From positions 1 through 34,177 of the forward strand of contig NZ_JH815226.1 of assembly GCF_000238095.2 (NCBI RefSeq): a DNA stretch of 34,177 nucleotides, given 5' to 3'. The DNA is from Peptoanaerobacter stomatis. Lineage in GTDB: Bacteria; Bacillota; Clostridia; Peptostreptococcales; Filifactoraceae. Position numbers and translations under genes: made by a program. This document shows, piece by piece, positions 24,302 through 33,114 of this stretch (the first letter of the stretch is position 1; each line of letters begins with the position of its first letter). The notes beneath the pieces were generated by a model. That model did not search any database. It had not been told where the DNA came from and saw only the letters and a program-made list of their open reading frames with translations.

Positions 24302-25000
24302 TTACATATTAGCAATCATCTCTTGTATAAATGTCCTTGAATTTTCAGCAGATTCTATCACAAATTGCTCAAAATTATCAGGTGCTTTGCCGTCAGCTTT
24401 ATCACTCATAGACCTTATTACTAAAAACGGCTTGTTGTTGAGATAACAAACGTGTGCTATCGAAGCTCCTTCCATTTCAGTACACATAGCTTTATGCAAC
24501 TTTTTAAGTTCATCTTTTATTTCTTTTGAGCTTACAAATATATCTCCTGATACTATTACACCCTCAAAAAATCTTATTTTATTGGCAAGAGATGTTTGAG
24601 ACTTTCTTGAAAGTTCCAACAAATACTCATCTGCCTTAAATTCGCTGTCATCCAACCTCGGTATAACACCTTTTTTATATCCGAACGCTGTACAGTCAAA
24701 GTCATGCTCCACTAAATGAGTTGATACAACTATATCACATATATTGACATCATCAGATACACTGCCTGCCACACCTATATTTATTATATAATCCGGATTA
24801 TACTTATCTATTAAAAGTTGAGTACAAACAGCCGCATTAACTTTACCTACACCACATCTCACTACTATAAGTTCAACATTATTATAAACTCCTTCATAAA
24901 ATGTGAGATGATTCAAATTTTGTTCTTTTCTATTTTCAAGTATTTTTATAAGAGAATCTATCTCTTCCTGCATTGCTCCGATTATACCTATTTTCTTCAT
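24302..25000 (-). CDS. mtnN: 5'-methylthioadenosine/S-adenosylhomocysteine nucleosidase
   Basis: This 232-residue enzyme hydrolyses methylthioadenosine and S-adenosylhomocysteine to adenine and the thio-sugar, clearing the products of methylation and polyamine synthesis. Conserved features are IGIIGAMQEEID (Glu12), INIGVAGSVS (near 74), the substrate-binding TEMEGASIAHVC (Glu177), and VIRSMSDKADG (catalytic Asp200). AGGAGAG precedes the ATG. It appears to be a single gene between terminators or spacers. Confidence 0.95.
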   Translation of the reverse strand: MKKIGIIGAMQEEIDSLIKILENRKEQNLNHLTFYEGVYNNVELIVVRCGVGKVNAAVCTQLLIDKYNPDYIINIGVAGSVSDDVNICDIVVSTHLVEHDFDCTAFGYKKGVIPRLDDSEFKADEYLLELSRKSQTSLANKIRFFEGVIVSGDIFVSSKEIKDELKKLHKAMCTEMEGASIAHVCYLNNKPFLVIRSMSDKADGKAPDNFEQFVIESAENSRTFIQEMIANM

Positions 25001-25096
25001 AAATCTCTCCTATGAGTTTTAATATAATAAATTCATAAATAAAAATACACAGTATATTATATCAACTAAAAATTATAAAATCAATCTCTATAACAA

Positions 25097-25143
25097 AAAA
25101 TAGCTTTAAACCAATGCTGCAAAACATAGTTTAAAGCTATTTT
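25097..25143 (-). terminator. Rho-independent terminator of the reductase gene
   Basis: A 15-bp perfect stem (25097-25111 with 25129-25143; AAAATAGCTTTAAAC) has a 17-base loop and is followed on the minus strand by TTGTTATAG. It starts about 13 bp past the trxB-like stop. Confidence 0.8.
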
Positions 25144-25155
25144 ATATAGAATTAA

Positions 25156-26787
25156 TTATAGTGCTTCCAATATTTCATCCACGTTCTTTTTACCGAATAT
25201 AACTTTGTCATCATTTATTATCATGCAAGGCACACTCATTATATTATATTTTTCTCTAAGATATTGAGAATAAGCTATGTCGTGTACTTCAAATTTTGAT
25301 TTTTCCAATTTGCCTGCTATTTGAGATGTAGCTATTACTAAATCAGGACATTTTGTACAACTCAATGAAACTACTATTTTTATATTTTTTTCTTCTTTTA
25401 TAGATGATATTTTTTCTCTTTGATTTTCTTCTATAGCTTGACCTTTTCCTGAATAATTATATATGCTAAGAACAAAAGATGTAAATTCGTGTCCTCCGGG
25501 TACTCCCACAAACTTATATCCTGTATCTTTACCGTCTTGTGTCTCTAATGAAATAAATGCTGTTTCATCTGATGGAATCTCTTTTGTTTTTATTGTTAAA
25601 TTATCTGATATTCCTGACAGTTCTGACAAAAATCCGCTTATTTCTTTACTCAAATCAGAGTTATTTACATTGGCTACAAGAATTAATTTTCTCTCAAATT
25701 TAGAAAATACTCCCGAAAGTTGAGTTTTCATTTCATCTGTTATAAAGCTGTCATCTCCCGCATTTGCCTCTACTTTTTTTACTTCGTTATTTTCATCAAC
25801 TTTTACTCTACTTATATCAAATAAATTTTCTATTTTTAATTCAATATGTTTTTGAGCAGCAATTTTTTCAGCACTTGTTGCTGCTATTGCTCCATCTGCT
25901 GTAGCAGTTACAACCTGTCTTAAATTTTTTACACACAAATCTCCAGCAGCAAAAACTCCATTTACATTTGTAGCTCTATTTTCATCTGTTATTACATATC
26001 CTTGAGAGTCAAGTTCTACCTTACCCTTTATAAGAGAAGTATTTGGAACATATCCTGCAAATACAAATGTTCCAAATGTATCATTTTCAGGAGCTTCATA
26101 AGTGAATTTTTCACCTGTTTTATTATTTACAAATACAGCTTTTTTAGGAAAATTATCGCCTGTTATCTCTTCTACTTGTGTATTGAAATGAATATTTATC
26201 TTAGGAACATGATTTTTTACTTTTTCAGCTATTGACGATGCACAAGTAAAATCATCTTCTCTTACAATCATAGTAACTTGTTTACCGTATCTTGTAAGGA
26301 ACATACCTTCTTCGCATGCAGCAAAACCTCCGCCTACTACAAATATTTCTTTATCTGTAAAAAATTCTCCATCGCAAGTTGCACAATAAGCAACGCCACG
26401 TCCTTTAAATTTAGCTTCTCCCTCAAAACCGAGTTGTCTTGGATTCGCACCTGTAGCTATTATTACTGTAAGCGCCTCATATGTGTTGTTTTTTGTGATT
26501 ATCTTTTTTATATCTCCGGATAAATCAATGTCTACAACCTCATCTGTTTTTATTTCAGCTCCAAATGATTTTGCTTGTTTTGCCATTTCCTGTGTAAGTT
26601 CTTTTCCGTCCGTACTTTTTATTCCGGGATAGTTTACAACTTCACTTGTTATCGTTATCTGTCCGCCTACATCAGATTTTTCAAGCACCAATGTTTTATA
26701 TCTTGCTCTTGCCATATATATAGCTGCTGTAAGCCCAGCAGGTCCTGCGCCTATTACTATCAAATCATATAAATTATTGTTAGCCAT
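25156..26787 (-). CDS. Thioredoxin reductase fused to C-terminal AhpF-type redox domains
   Basis: This 543-residue flavoprotein has two parts. Residues 1-310 form a thioredoxin-reductase unit: FAD motif IVIGAGPAGLTAAIYMARA, redox pair C135-A-T-C138 in YCATCDGEF, and GVFAAGDLCVKNLRQVVTA. Residues about 350-543 resemble the N-terminal double-thioredoxin domain of AhpF: GVPGGHEFTSFVLSIYNYSG and a second pair, C477-T-K-C480 (SLSCTKCPDLV), with SVPCMIIND. The order is reversed relative to AhpF. The pyridine-nucleotide site GGGFAACEEG is followed by IVRE, not the HRR that favours NADPH, so the electron donor is uncertain. I use ATG 26787 with GGAGG before it. ahpC lies directly upstream, so it probably reduces that peroxiredoxin. 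Confidence 0.9.
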   Translation of the reverse strand: MANNNLYDLIVIGAGPAGLTAAIYMARARYKTLVLEKSDVGGQITITSEVVNYPGIKSTDGKELTQEMAKQAKSFGAEIKTDEVVDIDLSGDIKKIITKNNTYEALTVIIATGANPRQLGFEGEAKFKGRGVAYCATCDGEFFTDKEIFVVGGGFAACEEGMFLTRYGKQVTMIVREDDFTCASSIAEKVKNHVPKINIHFNTQVEEITGDNFPKKAVFVNNKTGEKFTYEAPENDTFGTFVFAGYVPNTSLIKGKVELDSQGYVITDENRATNVNGVFAAGDLCVKNLRQVVTATADGAIAATSAEKIAAQKHIELKIENLFDISRVKVDENNEVKKVEANAGDDSFITDEMKTQLSGVFSKFERKLILVANVNNSDLSKEISGFLSELSGISDNLTIKTKEIPSDETAFISLETQDGKDTGYKFVGVPGGHEFTSFVLSIYNYSGKGQAIEENQREKISSIKEEKNIKIVVSLSCTKCPDLVIATSQIAGKLEKSKFEVHDIAYSQYLREKYNIMSVPCMIINDDKVIFGKKNVDEILEAL

Positions 26788-26957
26788 AATTCCTCCTTTT
26801 ATGTTTATAAAATATTTTTGCAATATTTAAGAAAATTTTTTTATATCTTTAAAAAAACGATTAAATAGCCGAAAACAAATTTTTCAATTATTTTGTTAAG
26901 CATAGTATAAATTAAAATCAACGGTTAGTTATTAAAATTAAACAAAGTTTATATCAA

Positions 26958-27003
26958 ATTAAGCTACATTATAGGCATAAAAACGCCTATAATGTAGCTT
27001 AAT
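26958..27003 (-). terminator. Hairpin downstream of ahpC
   Basis: A 19-bp perfect stem (26958-26976 with 26985-27003) with an 8-base loop lies 11 bp past the ahpC stop. The minus-strand tail ATTTGATATAAACTTTG is only moderately T-rich, so part of the transcription may run on into the reductase gene. Confidence 0.7.
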
Positions 27004-27013
27004 ATTTAAATTA

Positions 27014-27577
27014 TTATAGTTGGCCTACTAAATCAAGACTTGGTTTAAGAGTCTTTTCACCTGGTTTCCATTTTGCAGGGCAAACTTCATCGCCATGCTC
27101 GTGAACAAATTGGCAAGCCTGTAATTTTCTGAATAATTCGTCTGCATTTCTTCCAACTCCGCCGGCATTTACTTCGTATGCTACTATTTCTCCTTCAGGA
27201 TTTACTATGAAGCTTCCTCTTTCTGCCAAACCGTCGCTTTCTATATAAACATCAAAATCTCTTGCAAGTTTTGCAGTAGGATCTGCAAGCATAGTATATT
27301 GTATTTTCTTTATAGTATCTGATGTGTCATGCCATGCTTTGTGAACAAAGTGAGTATCGCAAGAAACTGAATATATTTCAACACCTGCTTTTTTGAAATC
27401 CTCATATTTATTTGCCAAATCTTCAAGTTCTGTAGGGCAAACAAATGTGAAGTCTGCTGGATAGAAGAAATATACTGCCCATTTTCCAAGAGTATCTTTT
27501 AAAGATACATCTATAAATTCTCCATTCTTAAATGCTTTCACTGTAAAATCGCTAACTTTTTTGTTTATTAATGACAT
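27014..27577 (-). CDS. ahpC: Alkyl hydroperoxide reductase C (typical 2-Cys peroxiredoxin)
   Basis: This 187-residue cytosolic peroxidase reduces hydrogen peroxide and organic hydroperoxides. FFYPADFTFVCPTELEDLA has the peroxidatic Cys47; HGDEVCPAKWKPG has the resolving Cys166; VSCDTHFVHKAWHD is the AhpC-type block. The length is the same as the enteric enzyme. GGGAGG precedes the ATG. The electron donor is probably the fused reductase encoded next. A consensus promoter with an internal palindrome lies upstream. Confidence 0.97.
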   Translation of the reverse strand: MSLINKKVSDFTVKAFKNGEFIDVSLKDTLGKWAVYFFYPADFTFVCPTELEDLANKYEDFKKAGVEIYSVSCDTHFVHKAWHDTSDTIKKIQYTMLADPTAKLARDFDVYIESDGLAERGSFIVNPEGEIVAYEVNAGGVGRNADELFRKLQACQFVHEHGDEVCPAKWKPGEKTLKPSLDLVGQL

Positions 27578-27650
27578 AAAAAAATCCTCCCTATTATTAA
27601 ATTTATTTTAATTAATATACTAATTTTTAATATATACTTTTATGGTATTA

Positions 27651-27679
27651 ATTATAAAACAATATTGTAATTATGTCAA
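27651..27679 (-). promoter_or_regulatory. Consensus promoter of ahpC with internal palindrome
   Basis: On the minus strand TTGACA (27674-27679) and TATAAT (27651-27656) are both perfect and are 17 bp apart. The spacer holds the 10-bp palindrome ACAATATTGT (27659-27668), a plausible operator for a peroxide-sensing repressor; it is not a good PerR box. The rest of 27578-27898 holds no gene. Confidence 0.85.
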
Positions 27680-27898
27680 TATAAAAATTATCTTTTTTTG
27701 TATTCTTTTTAAATTTTATTTGAACACAATTATAAATATATATGTTAAATACCAGAAAGATAAATATTTGTTCACAAAAGTTATATATTTAAACTTTTAT
27801 AAACTTTAAGTTTTTGAAAATATATTTCAATATCATATTTATAATATTACCTTCATAATATATTTTTAATCACAAAAAAATATTTTTTTAATATTTCA

Positions 27899-28762
27899 CT
27901 AACCTACTAATGTCGCTCCATATATCTCACCGTTTTTTCTAACATTAATTTCTATAGCATGACCTGCAAAAATCTCCTCTTTGTCTCCATAATATAATGT
28001 CAAATCGCCCGCTTCACTGATAGATAACTCCTCAAGATACAATGAATTATAAAAATATTCTTCTGTTAAATCATCAGCTTCTCTCTCAGACTCTATCCAG
28101 TCCTTTGCAGTTTCCCATAGCTCTTTTACTATAAATTTACGTATTTTATAATCTCTATTTTCTATATCTTCAACAAATTTTTTCAGGTAAGAAAAAGATT
28201 TTGGAGGCAATTTTTCATTTTTATTTGAATTCAGCATAATGCTGACTTTATTTCCATTGAAATCAATACTTCCCTCAAACCATGAATACGCTCTGTTTAA
28301 TATAAATTCTCCTATTAAGTCTTTGATTACTACCGGTTTTAAATATTTTGCAATCAGTTCTTCCAATCTGCTGTCCGATTGACCATCTCCAATATATTCC
28401 AGTAGCCGATAGCAATTATTCGCTACTTCTGCCATATAAGGCTCTAATGTCATAAATGGTCTCTTCCTACATCTAATATGATGTATTTTGTAAGGTTCAA
28501 AACTATAAATCAAACCTTTTTCTTTGCTTTCTTCAGGGCTTACAAGCCATTCAAGTCTCCCCTCTACATCAGAAAATTCCTTTGTTTCTATATTCACACA
28601 TGCAGCAAAATGAACAGATGGCAATTTATAACCGTTCTTTAAGACCGTCGCTCCATTCACACCTTTTAAAGTAATAATCAAAAGTTCAACAGTTTCTCCA
28701 CAAAATTCTTTGTCAAAATCTTCTATCGTTTTATCAAACAATCTTTTCAATAAATTACTCAT
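27899..28762 (-). CDS. DUF2262-domain protein (immunity-type)
   Basis: This 287-residue soluble protein has no signal peptide. The C-terminal half fits DUF2262: IDFNGNKVSIMLNSNKN, then a helical stretch with ELWETAKDWIES, and a final LTLYYGDKEEIFAGHAIEIN with GEIYGATLVG at the very end. DUF2262 proteins are often found among immunity genes for polymorphic toxins. The N-terminal half carries HFAACVNIETKEFSDVEG and HHIRCRKRPFMTLEPYMAEV and is not recognised beyond that. I start at ATG 28762, with GGAAGGTG upstream; an in-frame GTG at 28780 overlaps that site. The assignment is from memory of the family pattern. Confidence 0.65.
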   Translation of the reverse strand: MSNLLKRLFDKTIEDFDKEFCGETVELLIITLKGVNGATVLKNGYKLPSVHFAACVNIETKEFSDVEGRLEWLVSPEESKEKGLIYSFEPYKIHHIRCRKRPFMTLEPYMAEVANNCYRLLEYIGDGQSDSRLEELIAKYLKPVVIKDLIGEFILNRAYSWFEGSIDFNGNKVSIMLNSNKNEKLPPKSFSYLKKFVEDIENRDYKIRKFIVKELWETAKDWIESEREADDLTEEYFYNSLYLEELSISEAGDLTLYYGDKEEIFAGHAIEINVRKNGEIYGATLVG

Positions 28763-28908
28763 ACTTTTACACCTTCCCACACTATTAAAAAGCTCTTATT
28801 TTTTATAATGCAAATCCTTTATTTACATGCTATTATATGACTTTATCAATAAAAACAGTATAATTTAATATAAATATACTATTTGTAATCACAAGACCTG
28901 TTTTTTCA

Positions 28909-29937
28909 TCATTTCTTCCAATCACGTGCCACTTCAGTTGAAAGTTCAAATTTTGTCATATTATTATTCTCATCAAAATTAATATAGGCAAAATATTCAT
29001 TCCAAAAGAGATGATCACTGCGAGTTGACCATTTTATTCCATAATGCAACTGTGTTATATCTATAGGATCATCCGGTGGAACTAACCACAGTTTTTTATC
29101 AAATGTTTTTTGCAGTTCTTCCAACTTCAGTGGAGCAAGCAGTTTAATATCATTAAGACTATAAATTATTGAATTTTCTCTCGCTGACGCAACACAGTTT
29201 TCATCAAGTTTAAAATGGATTATTTTGCAGTCCTCCAATACAATATCCTTGGTTTCGTGACCATAAAGACCTATAGTTCCAATTACAACACCGTCTTTTG
29301 CGAGAATGTACAAAGAATATGGTACAGATTCATTATTCCTTCGGAAGCCCTTTTCAACAAGAATACTTCGATTAGCAGTATATTTCTCAAAATCATCGGA
29401 ATAAAGCAATTTTTCATAATCAGTTCTATGAGCATCATTCTGTCTAATATAAATATCAAATCCATCTGACAATAAACTTGCAACAGTGGTATGTGCCAGA
29501 GTAATTTCCGTATCATTAATAGTAAAAACCGGCGCTTTAGGTGGGATATCAATGAAAATATATATCATAAACAGATAAAATGAAAATATTGTAATAACTG
29601 TACACACAAATAATGTTCTTCCATTACGCTTTCGTGCGTTAAAAAGTGCCATAAGTGGTGGTAGCACTATAGATTTTGCCAAAAGAGAAAAACCGGAACC
29701 ACCTCGTTTTATTAGTTTCAAAGCAAATGATAACGCTCCAAATATAGCAACTGCATATATCAGAAACTCCCTAATTCCCATTTTTTCAGTATTTGTCTGT
29801 TCGTTTACCGCTTTTTCCATCAATGATTTTCCATCTGAAACAGTTCGTTTCATATAAATATACATTCTGAATACAATTGCAAAAAAAATAATACCTAAAA
29901 AAGAAAGCATTATGATAAAAATTAATCTTCCCCCCAT
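28909..29937 (-). CDS. Membrane protein of unknown function
   Basis: This 342-residue protein has an N-terminal membrane helix (about 4-27), a second hydrophobic stretch near 58-75, and a third near 106-130, followed by a soluble domain of about 210 residues that starts PKAPVFTINDTEITLAHTTV. That domain has alternating charged and aromatic segments (SDHLFWNEYFAYINFDENNN) and no recognised catalytic motif. AAGGAGG precedes the ATG. It lies in a leftward run of immunity-type genes; a role as a membrane immunity protein is conceivable but only from position. Confidence 0.6.
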   Translation of the reverse strand: MGGRLIFIIMLSFLGIIFFAIVFRMYIYMKRTVSDGKSLMEKAVNEQTNTEKMGIREFLIYAVAIFGALSFALKLIKRGGSGFSLLAKSIVLPPLMALFNARKRNGRTLFVCTVITIFSFYLFMIYIFIDIPPKAPVFTINDTEITLAHTTVASLLSDGFDIYIRQNDAHRTDYEKLLYSDDFEKYTANRSILVEKGFRRNNESVPYSLYILAKDGVVIGTIGLYGHETKDIVLEDCKIIHFKLDENCVASARENSIIYSLNDIKLLAPLKLEELQKTFDKKLWLVPPDDPIDITQLHYGIKWSTRSDHLFWNEYFAYINFDENNNMTKFELSTEVARDWKK

Positions 29938-29955
29938 ACGAGGTCCTCCTTATTT

Positions 29956-30141
29956 TTATATATTTTCAAAATGAATTCTCCATTTTACTTCATCCATCAT
30001 ATCTTTCTTTAATATTCCTATAGTAGTAACAGAAAATTATATAGTTATCCATATTGCCATATACTTTCTAAGCACAGAGCCTTATTCAACACTTTCGAAT
30101 AATTCATCAGCTTAATACTGCCTAATCTCTTCTTTCGTCAT
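29956..30141 (-). pseudogene. Short reading frame broken by three TAA codons
   Basis: One minus-strand frame reads MTKEEIRQY, stop, ADELFESVE, stop, GSVLRKYMAIWITI, stop, then FSVTTIGILKKDMMDEVKW and RIHFENI before its final stop. The protein-like composition continues across three in-frame TAA codons, as in a decaying gene. No ribosome site is visible. The remainder of 30142-30351 holds no supportable gene. The family is not recognised. Confidence 0.45.
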
Positions 30142-30351
30142 AACAATAATTCTATCAAGATATCCGAAAAAACAGAAACACAAATATATTCATCTTCAAT
30201 ATATTTGCAAGAAAATGCAGGCTTTCTCACAAGCACCTTATAAAAAATTATGATAATTAACAAGATAAAAAAAGTAACAGCATTTCTGCAAATACCACAT
30301 TAAATCAACGTTTAGTTAAATTATTTTTCATATAGCTTACCAATACGATTT

Positions 30352-30846
30352 TTAATCAACATCTCTTATAATCGCTTCGTTTTTTTCTGGGGGAAAGAGC
30401 GAACATAGTTTATTTACAAAAACATCCATATCGCACATATCACAGCTTTTTAAAATAATTTCCTTCTTATCTCTAAATATAAAAACATATCCAAAGTATT
30501 TACCTTTTACAAAAAGCGAATTCACCAATAAAGGTTGTATGGCATATAATTCATAAAAATATACCGCCTTCTCTTTTTTATATTTCTTTAGGACAATCGC
30601 ATTTTCAAACAAATCCGCTTGTGTCCAAAGATCAAATTCCCAAGGCAGTATCAATTTGTTTTTTGCATTTGAAGTAAAAATATGCTTGCCACGCTCTGTT
30701 GTTTTTAGACTCTTCTCTGCTTCTTTTGTAAAAACAATAGTCTTTAATTTATAGTCATGTACAACAGGCGGATTAAACATCTTGTTAACGAAAAAAACTC
30801 CCAGCATTATAAGCACGCTTAAATAAATAATACTTGTGATATCCAT
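30352..30846 (-). CDS. Single-pass membrane protein of unknown function
   Basis: This 164-residue protein has one N-terminal membrane helix (about 3-21; SIIYLSVLIMLGVFFVNKMF) and then a cytoplasmic-type domain: FTKEAEKSLKTTERGKHIFT, LPWEFDLWTQADLFENAIVL and KGKYFGYVFIFRDKKEIILK. The body is rich in beta strands and a CDMCDMD motif occurs near the end. It resembles small membrane proteins of unknown function found beside immunity genes; I cannot name a family. GAGAGGA lies about eight bases before the ATG. Confidence 0.6.
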   Translation of the reverse strand: MDITSIIYLSVLIMLGVFFVNKMFNPPVVHDYKLKTIVFTKEAEKSLKTTERGKHIFTSNAKNKLILPWEFDLWTQADLFENAIVLKKYKKEKAVYFYELYAIQPLLVNSLFVKGKYFGYVFIFRDKKEIILKSCDMCDMDVFVNKLCSLFPPEKNEAIIRDVD

Positions 30847-30997
30847 TCTCCATGTCCTCTCTTATGTACTCACAATATAAACACAAATGTACCTAAATTA
30901 ATTTATGTTTGAAAATTAATAACTATATCCAATAAAAACACGCCATCTATTTTGGGTATAATATATTTTTCAAAAAGCCTAAGATAACACTGTTTAA

Positions 30998-31207
30998 TTA
31001 ACTGCTCAACCTATAGAGCGCTTTTACATCATCAGACAAAATTATATTAAATTTCTCCTCAAACGATAATATATCTTCCTCAAAAACTCCTGATATTTCT
31101 CGGTATTCCTAAAAATATTCTTCTTCCACAGGATCATCCAAGTCCCATTCTTCAAAGTTTTCACAGATATATTTCTCAATTTCTTTAATTTTATCTATTA
31201 GCCTCAT
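30998..31207 (-). pseudogene. SUKH/SMI1-KNR4-like gene fragment with an in-frame TAG
   Basis: From an ATG at 31207 with GAGGTAAT before it, the frame reads MRLIDKIKEIEKYICENFEE and ends VEEEYF at a TAG (31109-31111). In the same frame it resumes EYREISGVFEEDILSFEEKF and NIILSDDVKALYRLSS up to a TAA. The second part resembles the N-terminal helix and turn of SUKH (SMI1/KNR4) proteins, a major toxin-immunity family, and ends where the main domain should start. It is probably a truncated, amber-broken immunity gene. The remaining spacer 30847-30997 holds no gene. Confidence 0.55.
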
Positions 31208-31225
31208 ATATTACCTCAAAAATTT

Positions 31226-32005
31226 CTATTTCGTATAAAGTTCAGCTTTATTAACTAATAAACCATATTTCAATTTTGGCAATCTGATTATCTCACTATA
31301 TAAGTTTTTAAGCTCTTTAGACGGTCTAAGAGTTAAATGTTCTACATTTTCAAGACTTAAAATAGGCGTATAATCTTTACTTTTTACTATTCCGGTTAAA
31401 AAACTAAAAAATCTTAATTGTTTCATATTATTCAAAAAATTCAAAGATTTTATATGAATATACTTAGATCCAAAACAATCACCCTCAATTGAAAGACTCT
31501 CCAAATTTTTAAGATTAACAAGCGGACTATAATCATCAATTTTCTGAAAATTTTCTACCGATAAAGCAACCAGATTTTTTAATTTTGAAATAGGCTCTAT
31601 ACTTCCTACACTTGCACCTGAACCCAAATGCAAATATTCAAGTTTTTTAAGATTTGCAATCTTAGAAATGTCTGGGTATACACCCCATTTTATATATAAC
31701 TTTCTCAGATTTTGCTGTGCACAAACAGCATCAAATAATTCCTGTGGCATCCTCGTACAAAATGTAAGTTCTGTGAATGCGGTTGTATTATAATACAAAA
31801 AATCACACCACTGGTGCAAAATACGCTTCTTCTCTTTTGCCGTCTTATATTGAGGTGTAAAACTGTCACCTAATTGGGTACAATTTATTGTCAACGCATT
31901 TTCTCCATTATATTCCGATACTTCAACAATACATCTATCCTGTGGTTCATCTTGGTGGCAGTAGTCAAATCCGTATTTTATTTGTTTTTCATTTAAAATA
32001 GCCAT
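31226..32005 (-). CDS. Leucine-rich repeat protein
   Basis: This 259-residue protein without signal peptide has leucine-rich repeats from about residue 75: LRKLYIKWGVYPDISKIANL, LKKLEYLHLGSGASVGSIE, LKNLVALSVENFQKIDDYS, LKNLESLSIEGDCFGSKYI and MKQLRFFSFL, each about 22-27 residues long. The N-terminal 70 residues (with WCDFLYYNTTAFTELTFCTR) form a cap-like region. LRR proteins of this cytosolic kind are common in toxin-immunity neighbourhoods, probably as binding scaffolds. It lies 18 bp beyond the SUKH-like relic and may have formed an operon with it. AGGAG lies about 12 bases before the ATG. Confidence 0.75.
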   Translation of the reverse strand: MAILNEKQIKYGFDYCHQDEPQDRCIVEVSEYNGENALTINCTQLGDSFTPQYKTAKEKKRILHQWCDFLYYNTTAFTELTFCTRMPQELFDAVCAQQNLRKLYIKWGVYPDISKIANLKKLEYLHLGSGASVGSIEPISKLKNLVALSVENFQKIDDYSPLVNLKNLESLSIEGDCFGSKYIHIKSLNFLNNMKQLRFFSFLTGIVKSKDYTPILSLENVEHLTLRPSKELKNLYSEIIRLPKLKYGLLVNKAELYTK

Positions 32006-32330
32006 TTATGGAACTTCTCCTACCAGTATACAATTTTATTTATTTATTCTCTATCTTCATTTTCTTTTCCCTAAATTTTCAATTTATCCAAAATTGTTCA
32101 CGAAACATCAATTAATCGTATCATAAAACAAAATGTTTAAAATTATATGATTAATTTATGTTTGATAATATTACTCTTCAAGACTTGAATTCCTATATCA
32201 CAATGTCTCTTGTATTCTTCTTACTTCCCATATTTTAACAGTTTCTTCTATTTATTAATCGTATGTTAAAACACTTTGAAGGTGAATATAATATTAACTC
32301 CTATTTAATGCTCTCTCTAATAAAACCTCT
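32006..32330. other. Gene-free spacer with short repeats
   Basis: No supportable gene. ATTAATCGTAT occurs at about 32111 and again at about 32255. ATTAATTTATGTTTGA at 32150-32165 is repeated at 30897-30912. Minus-strand frames show coding-like snippets broken by many stops; I do not call them. Confidence 0.45.
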
Positions 32331-33053
32331 CTATCCTAAATAAATATATTCAATAACGACATCACAAAGATTGTTATCCTTATCATATCCAAAATACACA
32401 GGGTATACCCCATCTCCAAATCCCGATTGTATCATCGGAATACTTAAGTCCGTATTTGGAATTCTAAAGTTTATCCAATCTCCTCCCTCTCTCTGATAAA
32501 GTGGATTTTCCATTGCATTTTTTTCAAAAATAGCTGCAAAAAAATCGTCATAGATATTCTTGCCAGAATTTTTTTTATACCAATTATCTACAAAATCACA
32601 ATATGCGTTTTTTGTCTCAACATCCACTATTGTCGCAAGTCCTGCATCAACTGGAAATCCAAAAATGCTATCTTCTTCAAAAGAATCTAAGTTTTCATCT
32701 CCCTTTAATGCTTCATAGTAAATAACCGGTATTTCTTCTGTAAATTTAACCCTGCTCAGCACATATCTATAATGATCTTCTTCTATCTTGGCTACTAATG
32801 TATTCACTTTAAATTTTCCTATAGGCACAGACTGTAAATATGGTTTTTCATTTCTATTGAGCCATACTAAAGGATCTCTAACCAAAATTTCTCCACTGGG
32901 GAAAGTCACTTCTCCCATATCTAAAACAAAAATTTCCTTTCCCTGTATTTCTTTCATACCAAAACACTGTGCATAATTTACAGATGATGTCATTAAATTC
33001 TTAATTTCTTCATATTTTTGCATCCACTCTTTTGATACTTGTATTCTTTCCAT
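32331..33053 (-). CDS. DUF4241-domain protein
   Basis: This 240-residue soluble protein has the DUF4241 pattern: GEVTFPSGEILVRDPLVWLN (the PSG...DP block), VPIGKFKVNTLVAKIEEDHY, YVLSRVKFTEEIPVIYYEAL, FGFPVDAGLATIVDVETKN, and the closing IQSGFGDGVYPVYFGYDKDN with a final acidic VIEYIYLG. DUF4241 proteins occur beside polymorphic toxins and SUKH-type immunity genes; molecular role is unknown. AAGGAGG precedes the ATG. It is the last clear gene before the CRISPR array and faces away from it. Confidence 0.75.
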   Translation of the reverse strand: MERIQVSKEWMQKYEEIKNLMTSSVNYAQCFGMKEIQGKEIFVLDMGEVTFPSGEILVRDPLVWLNRNEKPYLQSVPIGKFKVNTLVAKIEEDHYRYVLSRVKFTEEIPVIYYEALKGDENLDSFEEDSIFGFPVDAGLATIVDVETKNAYCDFVDNWYKKNSGKNIYDDFFAAIFEKNAMENPLYQREGGDWINFRIPNTDLSIPMIQSGFGDGVYPVYFGYDKDNNLCDVVIEYIYLG

Positions 33054-33114
33054 AAGACCTCCTTAAATATATTTAATTAGAAAAAAACAACAAACACTTT
33101 TTAATATGCTATTT

